Assembly (NCBI RefSeq): GCF_005280585.1
Contig: NZ_SZVO01000018.1
Location: 62,583-126,582 of the forward strand
Origin: Dyadobacter frigoris
GTDB lineage: Bacteria; Bacteroidota; Bacteroidia; Cytophagales; Spirosomataceae
Length of the DNA: 64,000 nt
Reading direction: 5' to 3'
Part shown: positions 33,443 through 40,214 of the stretch, in pieces
Layout of the letters: each line of letters begins with the position of its first letter
Numbering within the stretch: the stretch's first letter is position 1
Notes under the pieces: generated by a model
What the model saw: only the letters and a program-made list of their open reading frames with translations
The model's database searches: none
Told to the model about the DNA's origin: nothing
Made by a program: the position numbers and the translations under genes

Positions 33443-33880
33443 TCAGTTCATGGGGTAGCCTTTATCAATCCAGTTTACTTTCAGGTTTTGAGAAAGGTTC
33501 AATAACTTATGATTCTTAAATCCCATCTGGTTAAGTAAGGTAAATGCAGGACGGATATTGGGACAATCTTTAAAGGGGCAACAGCCGCAGTAGATTACCA
33601 GGTTCCTGTCTTTGGGCTCTTTTACAAGCATTGCGCGTAGCTTTTCAAGGTTTTCTTTTTCTTTGGCGGGATTGGCTGCAACAGCACCTTTAATCAAACC
33701 TGACGGGCCGATACTGATGATCAAAGGCTGTGGCTGACCCGGGTCTGATAGTATTTCAGCCAAATTCCTGGGTTCCATAAGCTGAAATGGATTCCAAGGT
33801 TCCTGGCTGGAAATGATGAAACTGACAAACAGCACGGCTGAAAGCGCAGCGCTAAATAAAATTGTTTTCCTGTTTTTCAT
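33443..33880 (-). CDS. Exported single-domain rhodanese
   Basis: The 145-residue protein has an N-terminal membrane anchor or signal (ILFSAALSAVLFVSFIIS) and a rhodanese domain with the catalytic loop IYCGCCPFKDCPNIRPA. Several cysteines cluster in this loop. It would act in the periplasm on sulfane sulfur, or perhaps selenium. It is the first gene of the minus-strand group that continues into the methyltransferase (36 nt apart), mnmH and selD. Linkage to selenium is by context only. Confidence 0.85.
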   Translation of the reverse strand: MKNRKTILFSAALSAVLFVSFIISSQEPWNPFQLMEPRNLAEILSDPGQPQPLIISIGPSGLIKGAVAANPAKEKENLEKLRAMLVKEPKDRNLVIYCGCCPFKDCPNIRPAFTLLNQMGFKNHKLLNLSQNLKVNWIDKGYPMN

Positions 33881-33910
33881 GATGAGAATGTAAAAGCGTC
33901 GTTTAATTTT

Positions 33911-34188
33911 TTATGCTGCTGAATTTTGTTGAAGTACCCAATCCGGAAATCCATCTTCAAGACGGACGGCCGAAAAGCCCATACCAATTAAATGCTGCAC
34001 AACTTCGTCTGCATAAACGCAAAACCACCCCCGGAAATACACAATGATCTGTTTTTCTTTGCCAAGAGACTCCATTCGTTGAGTTTCGGATGCAGATGTG
34101 GGATTGCGCCGGTGATATGGCCCATTTCATACTCATCAAAGGGCCGTATGTCCGGCAATATAACCGCATTTCTGGTAGCCTGTTCCAA
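33911..34188 (-). pseudogene. Frameshifted rhodanese fragment (ArsR-rhodanese type)
   Basis: One frame reads VILPDIRPFDEYEMGHITGA onward and the other gives IVYFRGWFCVYADEVVQHLI to LEDGFPDWVLQ, ending with a TAA at 33911-33913. The pair matches the rhodanese half of ArsR-rhodanese fusion proteins. The active cysteine position reads FRGWFC rather than the usual CRGxxC. The N-terminal DNA-binding half is absent and a frameshift near 34050 splits the rest. It lies directly downstream of the TonB-dependent receptor. Confidence 0.65.
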
Positions 34189-34214
34189 ATGTATGTATTA
34201 TTATTCAATGGCTT

Positions 34215-36674
34215 TCAGAATTCCTTTTCCCCAAATTCACTGGCCGGAAGTTTGGCCTTTTGCGAAAGCTGGTTGAGATTGTAGCTGATATTCAGTAAGA
34301 AGACATCGGTTTCCTGAATGTAGTTTGTTGTCGTAAAAAAATCTTTACCCAAAGTGGTGATCCGCTGACGGTTGGACCCCAGAAGTCCTAAATCCATATT
34401 TTGCCATTGGAGCGATGCTGCCATTCGCCCTTTTAAGAATGTTTTTTTCGCCGACATAGCCGGGACAATGAAACGCGAATCTTCACCCTGAGCTGTAACT
34501 CTTTTTGAAAGATAGTTCAATGTCCATTGAAGTTGGAAAGATGACCAGATTTTAAATGTGGTGTTTGCATTCAGGGAGTAGACCAGGCTGGACGTATTTA
34601 CATTTACATTTTTGTCAAACAGGGCCCCTTTGATCTGGTATTGATACATGTTGGCCCCGGCATACCACTGCCACCGTTTGGTAACATTCAGCGATGTGCC
34701 AATTTCCAGTCCCCAGGAAGTTGCCAGGCCTGCATTGGTATAGATACGGTTTAATATAGTGTCATTGTAAACGCTATTGACCCGGTTTACAACATTTTTA
34801 ATGCGCTGATTATAAAGTGTTGCAAAAACGCTCCCTCTCTGAAAATCTTTAACAACACCAAGTTCAGTCAGGTCGATAAACTCCGGTAATATGTCAGCAT
34901 CTCCTGATTCGAGTGTCTCGGAATGTTCTCGCTCCGGAAACGGGTTGAGCTCACTATTTGTGGAACGTTGAATTCTTTTACTGTATCCTGCTTTTGCAAG
35001 CAGCGACTTACTTACCCGGTATTGTAAATTCGCTGAGGGGAAAAAATTTGATAAATCCAGGTTCCGTACCGGCTGGTTTGCTGCTGTAAACGCTCGGGTT
35101 GAATATTCATAACGAAGCCCGGCTACATATTCGAGTTTGCCCTGACTGGCTGAAAATTGACTATACAGCGAGTGAATGCGGTTTATTACTTTGGTATTAC
35201 TACTAAATTCGGGGACAATAATGAACAAACCGCTGGCAAGATCTAAATCCATGTATTGGAAATTTCCCTTTTGGATCTGATTACGATATTGATAACCGGT
35301 TTGGAGCTTTCCTTTGCCAATAGTAACCGTATAGTCAGCTTTCAAACGAAAAGCTTTCAACGGATTTGCGCTCGGGTTTCTGGTACTCTGCAAAACTACC
35401 TGGCGATTGGGTTGGTCCAGATTGATGTTGGTGGTTAATCCATCCAAATCTGCTTTTTCCACTAATGCTGATAGCGATATAAAAGACTTATTTGTAAAGC
35501 TGTGCAGGTAATCTAAATTCCCCAGAGTAATATCGGTCGATTTACTGGCTACATTTGAATTAAAGTAGGTAATTCTGCCAATCACGTTACCATTGGAAAG
35601 ATTTGTTTTGGTATTATTATAGACAATGTCTGCGCGGCGTGACTGGGAGCGGTAACCTTTATAAATTCCTGCTGAAAAGGTATTGTATTGATCCGGTTTG
35701 AAAGAAACAGAGGAGCGGACTGTATAATTTTTTCTGATAAAGCTTCGCTCTCCGTCTGATGGGAACTGCGTAAAGATGTTATCAATTGTAGTATTTACAT
35801 TTCCCGTCCTTCTGCCTGTAATGTCGCTTCGAAGATAACTTGCGCTTAGGCTCGCATCCCATTTATTGGCTTGCAGACTAAGTGTAGCATCACTTCCAAA
35901 GCGTAAGGGATTATGCAGATTATTATATTTGTGAATGGCGGGAAGACCACCTTGCAAATTCACAGAAAGGGATTTGCTGCCAGGCTGCGTAGCTTTTGTC
36001 GTGATATTGATGATGCCCGCTTTTCCATCCGGGTCAAAACGCGCTGAGGGAGAGGTTATTACCTCAATATTTTCAATGCTATTGGCCGGGATTTGATTTA
36101 AGACCAGGGTCGGGTCGGTCTGCACAGGCTTTCCGTTGATGAGCACCAAAAAACCTGAGGAGCCCCGCATGGTAATATCACCTTCACTGTTTACGGTTAC
36201 TGAAGGTGTATTTTTCAGAACATCAATGGCGGTGCCTCCCAGGCTATTGAGAAATTTATCGGCGCGGTAGACCTGCCTGTCTATTTTATTTTCGACCGTT
36301 TGCCGCTCAGCTTTTACGTTTAGTTCTTTCAGGGTTCTTGGATCAGCTTCAAGCAGTATCGCTGGCAGGCTAATTACAGACTGATCAGATTTTAGCGTTG
36401 ACAGATTATAAAAAAGCTTGCTGTATCCGATATATTGAGCTTCAATATAATATTGACCCAAGGTGATATTATCAAATTTGAAATTTCCTTGTTCGCTGGC
36501 CAGCACACCATTGACAAGACTCGAATCACTGCTCTTAAAAATGGCAACCGAACAGTAAGGTAATCCTGTCCTGGTTTCTTTGTCTGCCACACTGCCGGTG
36601 ATCGTTATCTTATTTTGTGCGACAGCTGAGAAAATGGATAGAAGAGCTATCGCAAGAAAGCAAAATAATTTCAT
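34215..36674 (-). CDS. TonB-dependent receptor, outer-membrane beta-barrel family
   Basis: The 819-residue protein has a signal peptide (MKLFCFLAIALLSIFSAVAQ). A carboxypeptidase-regulatory-like domain (about 24-110) and a plug domain follow; the plug contains VLKNTPSVTVNSEGDITMRG and FLVLINGKPVQTDPTLVLNQ. The large barrel is of the OMP_b-brl_3 type. It lacks a SusD partner, so it more likely takes up a small ligand such as a metal complex or siderophore than a glycan. An AraC-type regulator gene ends 96 nt upstream on the same strand. The neighbouring metal and selenium genes hint at a metal-related cargo, without proof. Confidence 0.92.
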   Translation of the reverse strand: MKLFCFLAIALLSIFSAVAQNKITITGSVADKETRTGLPYCSVAIFKSSDSSLVNGVLASEQGNFKFDNITLGQYYIEAQYIGYSKLFYNLSTLKSDQSVISLPAILLEADPRTLKELNVKAERQTVENKIDRQVYRADKFLNSLGGTAIDVLKNTPSVTVNSEGDITMRGSSGFLVLINGKPVQTDPTLVLNQIPANSIENIEVITSPSARFDPDGKAGIINITTKATQPGSKSLSVNLQGGLPAIHKYNNLHNPLRFGSDATLSLQANKWDASLSASYLRSDITGRRTGNVNTTIDNIFTQFPSDGERSFIRKNYTVRSSVSFKPDQYNTFSAGIYKGYRSQSRRADIVYNNTKTNLSNGNVIGRITYFNSNVASKSTDITLGNLDYLHSFTNKSFISLSALVEKADLDGLTTNINLDQPNRQVVLQSTRNPSANPLKAFRLKADYTVTIGKGKLQTGYQYRNQIQKGNFQYMDLDLASGLFIIVPEFSSNTKVINRIHSLYSQFSASQGKLEYVAGLRYEYSTRAFTAANQPVRNLDLSNFFPSANLQYRVSKSLLAKAGYSKRIQRSTNSELNPFPEREHSETLESGDADILPEFIDLTELGVVKDFQRGSVFATLYNQRIKNVVNRVNSVYNDTILNRIYTNAGLATSWGLEIGTSLNVTKRWQWYAGANMYQYQIKGALFDKNVNVNTSSLVYSLNANTTFKIWSSFQLQWTLNYLSKRVTAQGEDSRFIVPAMSAKKTFLKGRMAASLQWQNMDLGLLGSNRQRITTLGKDFFTTTNYIQETDVFLLNISYNLNQLSQKAKLPASEFGEKEF

Positions 36675-36770
36675 CTGGATATAAAAATGCTTGTTCGGTT
36701 AATTTAGACAAGCAAAAATAATCCTATATGGTCGCTAGACTTTGTACATTGTTTCCGAAAACTGGTATAT

Positions 36771-37718
36771 TCAGGAAATTCCCTTTCGATAAATGCCTGG
36801 CAGAACCCCGGTTTGCCTTTTAAAAAACTTGTTAAAATGAGATGGATCTGAAAAACCAAGTTCGTAAGCCAATTCTGTTAAATTAAGATCTGAATACAGC
36901 AGCAGTTTTTTTGATTCGGTCGTGATCTTCTCGTTAATGATGATGCCAGCTGTTTTGTTTAAGTATTTCTGACAAGATATATTCAGTGTTTTTGAAGTAA
37001 TATTTAGCTGCCCGGCGTAGCTGCTCACGTCACGATTTGTCTTGAACTGGCTTTCTAATAGCGAAAAGAAATTCGATAACGTTGCCGGGTAAGGCGTCGA
37101 CAGAGTCTGTCCGCTTTGCCGGTCCAATAAATTAAAGAGCAGCTGAAGATAAGTGAGTATGACTATTTGGTAGTTGCTCTGACGAAGGATATATTCGGTT
37201 TCAATACTGTTAAAAATGCCTGCAACCGTTTGGTGTATTTGTGCTAAATCATAGTTACCTGCGTAGGAGGCAGGAAAGGTTTGAAACAACTGCTTGTAAA
37301 GAGGATGAGCCAAAAGAAAGTCCTTTTGTAACATCATTACATAGCCTTTTGGAATTTGGGTTAAGTCCCAGCTATGTATCTGTCCAGGTGCGATCAGATA
37401 GAGGTTAAATGGGTTTACCTCATATCTGTGATGATCAATCTGATGTATTCCTGCACCCTCTTGAAGGTAAATAATTTCCAGATATTCTTTATGTCCGTGG
37501 GGATTGGTGCTTTTAATGAGCTCCTTCATCCGTTTGATTCTGAATAATTCGTTTTGGTCAAGTTTGTTTTTGATCGGAATTTGCATCTTGGGAAATAATA
37601 AGTTCGTGGCGCCATCTGTATCGATGTTGTAAATTTCTATATTTTTTTCTTGACCATGGGCAGTACTGCACTGTTTTTCTTTGCAGCAAAACCATATGAA
37701 GACATTCCAATTCTCCAT
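36771..37718 (-). CDS. AraC-family transcriptional regulator
   Basis: The 315-residue reading has an N-terminal cupin-like ligand domain (PHGHKEYLEIIYLQEG, HRYEVNPFNLYLIAPGQIH) and a C-terminal double helix-turn-helix (about 215-315) with LNITSKTLNISCQKYLNKTA and LAYELGFSDPSHFNKFFKRQ. The start is uncertain; an internal ATG at 37586 would give 271 residues and still keep the cupin domain. It probably controls the TonB-dependent receptor downstream. Confidence 0.9.
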   Translation of the reverse strand: MENWNVFIWFCCKEKQCSTAHGQEKNIEIYNIDTDGATNLLFPKMQIPIKNKLDQNELFRIKRMKELIKSTNPHGHKEYLEIIYLQEGAGIHQIDHHRYEVNPFNLYLIAPGQIHSWDLTQIPKGYVMMLQKDFLLAHPLYKQLFQTFPASYAGNYDLAQIHQTVAGIFNSIETEYILRQSNYQIVILTYLQLLFNLLDRQSGQTLSTPYPATLSNFFSLLESQFKTNRDVSSYAGQLNITSKTLNISCQKYLNKTAGIIINEKITTESKKLLLYSDLNLTELAYELGFSDPSHFNKFFKRQTGVLPGIYRKGIS

Positions 37719-38026
37719 TCTGGCGATATTATTTGTTTTAAACTGCTTTACGCTGGCCGGTAGCGTCTATTTAATTTTGATATAAAATTTATAGAATTAA
37801 TTTGGGTAACCTTCCGGATGATCCTATGAAAAAGTTGTATTGTGTTAACCAGAATTCTTTGTGAAAGTGAAATACATTCTGGTTAAATCAATATAAATAT
37901 ATTTTTAAATAAAAATAACTATATAAAATATTGAATTATTAAAAATAATATGTAGATTTATTTCTAGTATTAATTTAGTTTTATTCCTATAATTTTTGTA
38001 GTATAATTTTACCAAACATTGGAAGT
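37719..38026. other. AT-rich divergent intergenic region
   Basis: About 300 nt of strongly AT-rich DNA lies between the divergent AraC and T9SS-protein genes. It must hold both promoters. Near-consensus -7 elements occur (for example TATAATTTTTG close to 37990), but spacing does not single one out. Confidence 0.4.
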
Positions 38027-39004
38027 ATGAAACGTTATTTACTCTTCTGTCAGCTCGCGCTGCTGTACTCTTTTAATGCCCACGCTCAGTTTACTACCGG
38101 TAGTAACGGGCTGTTCACCTCGCCGGGAACGGATGTCTACATTTATGGCCTGACCTTTAGGCCTACGACTGCGTTTTCAATAACCAACAAGACTTTGACG
38201 ATTTCGTCGGTAGCCTTGGCGGGAACTCCTCCCAGTATAACACGGGTATTCAATTTTGATGCACCCTTTGGTTTTGTGGGCAGACTCGGACTTTTTTATC
38301 TGGCTTCTGAGTTAAATGGCAACACAGAGACTTCACTGCAAGTTGTGCACAAGGACGTAGCCACGATAATTACCACAGGCAGTGTTGTGAACACAACGAC
38401 GCATTATATCTATAACGATCTGGCTTCGCCGATCACCTTCAGTACAGCAACGGCTGCCCAGCCAGGCGCTTTGCCGGTCACTCTGGTTAGTTTTACCGCT
38501 AAAAAGGAGGGGGCGGTGGCCAATTTAAACTGGTCTACATCGGCTGAATCCAACAGTGATTATTTTGAAGTACAGCATAGTAATGATGCCAAAAGCTGGT
38601 CATTACTCTCAAAGGTTGCGGCTGCTTCTGAGAGCAGCACCCTTAAAAGTTACGGATATACACAAAGCAACCCTGGCGGCGGATCAAATTTCTACCGGTT
38701 AAAAATGGTGGATAAGGACCAATCCTTTGCTTACAGCAGGGTTCAGGAGCTTGTTTTTACCAGGGATTTGAACATGGCACTCTATCCGAATCCTGTCGTT
38801 GAGAAGATAAATATTCAGGTTGACAACTGGAGCGAAATCTCGAGCTTACAGCTTTTAAACAGTCAGGGTATTTCTTTTTTTGAATCAAAGGGAAAAGTTC
38901 TTTCCCGGGAAATCGATATGAAGCGCCTTCCTGCTGGTCTTTATCTGGTACAATTAAAGAAAACAGACGGAACTACCCATGTCATCAAAGTGATCAAACA
39001 ATAA
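38027..39004 (+). CDS. Secreted protein with type IX secretion C-terminal domain
   Basis: The 325-residue protein has a signal peptide (MKRYLLFCQLALLYSFNAHAQ) and an N-terminal beta-rich part. A fibronectin-like segment typical of T9SS cargo follows (LPVTLVSFTAKKEG, then LNWSTSAESNSDYFEVQHSN). The sorting domain (about 250-325) has LYPNPVVEKINI and LPAGLYLVQLKK. It is exported across both membranes and probably anchored at the surface. The next gene begins 20 nt after the stop. The role of the N-terminal part is unknown. Confidence 0.9.
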   Translation: MKRYLLFCQLALLYSFNAHAQFTTGSNGLFTSPGTDVYIYGLTFRPTTAFSITNKTLTISSVALAGTPPSITRVFNFDAPFGFVGRLGLFYLASELNGNTETSLQVVHKDVATIITTGSVVNTTTHYIYNDLASPITFSTATAAQPGALPVTLVSFTAKKEGAVANLNWSTSAESNSDYFEVQHSNDAKSWSLLSKVAAASESSTLKSYGYTQSNPGGGSNFYRLKMVDKDQSFAYSRVQELVFTRDLNMALYPNPVVEKINIQVDNWSEISSLQLLNSQGISFFESKGKVLSREIDMKRLPAGLYLVQLKKTDGTTHVIKVIKQ

Positions 39005-39024
39005 AACTTTAATTCATTGTATCT

Positions 39025-39864
39025 ATGAAAACCATATACAAAAGTGGTAAAGAGCACTCACTTAGAGCGCCTTTTATCAGAGAAATTTTCTATTCACTTT
39101 GCCTGATGATCCTGTTTTCCATAACAGCAAGGGCCCAGGTCGGAATCGGGACCATCACACCTGACGGAAGCGCGCAGCTTGATGTGACATCGACCTCCAA
39201 GGGTGTCCTGGTGCCGCGCATGAGCCTGTCGGACAGGAATTTGATCGCTTCTCCGGCAACGAGCTTATTAATATATCAGACTGATAATACCCCTGGTTTT
39301 TACTACTATAACGGCACAGCCTGGATACCGTTTATTTCCGATGCCGGCTCTGCCATAATCCCATTCTCATCTGGCCTTCCGGTCGTATTGACCACAATAG
39401 CCGGTGGATTAGTCGGAACCACCTCACTGGTTGGGTTCGGCTCTTCGGCCACAGGCGTAAGTGTTGTAGGGGGTAACATTGATTTGACGGGTGCTGCCGG
39501 CCTTCTTCTAAACCAGGCTTTCTCTGCGCCCCGCTCGGGTACGATTACTTCTTTGGCTGCTTATTTCAGTACGACGGCTGCTCTGGCTTTGGTAGGTTCC
39601 TCAGTGACGGTTACAGCTCAGCTTTACAAATCTTCGGTTCCAAACAATACTTTTACGGCTATACCAGGAGCTACGGTTACGCTTGCACCTGCATTAACCG
39701 GAATTATATCTTTGGGATCTATTTCAAATGGGCTAACGACAGGGCTTAATATACCCGTAAACGCTCAGGACCGGCTGTTACTTGTTTTCTCAGCAACTTC
39801 GGCGGGACTCTCACTTATTAACGTGGTGGCGGGCTATGCAAGTGCTGGTTTATCTATTAAATAG
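39025..39864 (+). CDS. Exported protein with BclB-like C-terminal domain
   Basis: The 279-residue protein has an extended signal sequence (cleavage after ITARAQ) and the VGIGTITPDGSAQLDVTS motif common at the N-terminus of Bacteroidota surface proteins, with KGVLVPRMS. Residues about 115-279 (IPFSSGLPVVLTTIAGGLVG through GLTTGLNIPVNAQDRLLLVF) closely resemble my recollection of the C-terminal domain of the Bacillus exosporium glycoprotein BclB. The collagen-like Gly-X-Y repeats of BclB are missing. No T9SS domain is present. It is probably cotranscribed with the upstream T9SS protein. Confidence 0.72.
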   Translation: MKTIYKSGKEHSLRAPFIREIFYSLCLMILFSITARAQVGIGTITPDGSAQLDVTSTSKGVLVPRMSLSDRNLIASPATSLLIYQTDNTPGFYYYNGTAWIPFISDAGSAIIPFSSGLPVVLTTIAGGLVGTTSLVGFGSSATGVSVVGGNIDLTGAAGLLLNQAFSAPRSGTITSLAAYFSTTAALALVGSSVTVTAQLYKSSVPNNTFTAIPGATVTLAPALTGIISLGSISNGLTTGLNIPVNAQDRLLLVFSATSAGLSLINVVAGYASAGLSIK

Positions 39865-39874
39865 TTGGCAAGTA

Positions 39875-39992
39875 CCCATTAGCTCTGTTCACATCGTTTA
39901 AAACACACATTATTAAATCTTGTACTGTCCGGTGTAGCGATAAAATTATGCCCGGTAGCGAGGAAAGGGTTAGCATCCAGTGGTGAGTTTTC
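39875..39992. repeat. Diverged intergenic repeat, copy 1
   Basis: This segment aligns with 55803-55925 in the same orientation. Shared landmarks in order are AGCTCT, ACATCGTTTA, ACACATT or GCACATT, AAATCTT, ATGCC, TTAGCA and GGTGAGTTTTCAT. I estimate roughly two thirds identity by eye. Neither copy contains a convincing gene. Confidence 0.5.
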
Positions 39993-40049
39993 ATTCACCT
40001 GCAACGATTAGACACTAAAAAACATAAGTTTTTTAGATGGTGAGAAGTT

Positions 40050-40082
40050 ATATAGAAACGCTGGGATCCAGTGTTTCTATAT
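40050..40082. terminator. Long hairpin between convergent genes
   Basis: Arms ATATAGAAAC (40050-40059) and GTTTCTATAT (40073-40082) pair perfectly and continue through a G-T wobble into CTGG/CCAG around a GAT loop. No T-run follows, but the position suggests bidirectional termination or mRNA 3'-end protection. Confidence 0.5.
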
Positions 40083-40131
40083 CGTCAAAATAATCGTTGC
40101 ATTGTTATCCATTTGATCTATTTTAAACCAC

Positions 40132-40157
40132 TGGGAGTAACTTGAAAATTACTCCCA
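40132..40157. terminator. Second hairpin before the convergent gene end
   Basis: Arms TGGGAGTAA (40132-40140) and TTACTCCCA (40149-40157) are perfectly complementary with an 8-nt loop. It lies 58 nt beyond the stop of the minus-strand surface-protein gene and is a likely 3'-end structure for it. Confidence 0.5.
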
Positions 40158-40214
40158 ACGTGGTCAATCCAACCAAATATGCCGTTGCAGGACAATTTTA
40201 TTCAACTAAGGGTC

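Larger units (their letters stand above)
39865..40214. other. Convergent intergenic region with repeat and hairpins
   Basis: The 350 nt between two convergent genes hold a diverged repeat copy (39875-39992) and two hairpins (40050-40082 and 40132-40157). No gene is seen. Confidence 0.5.
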
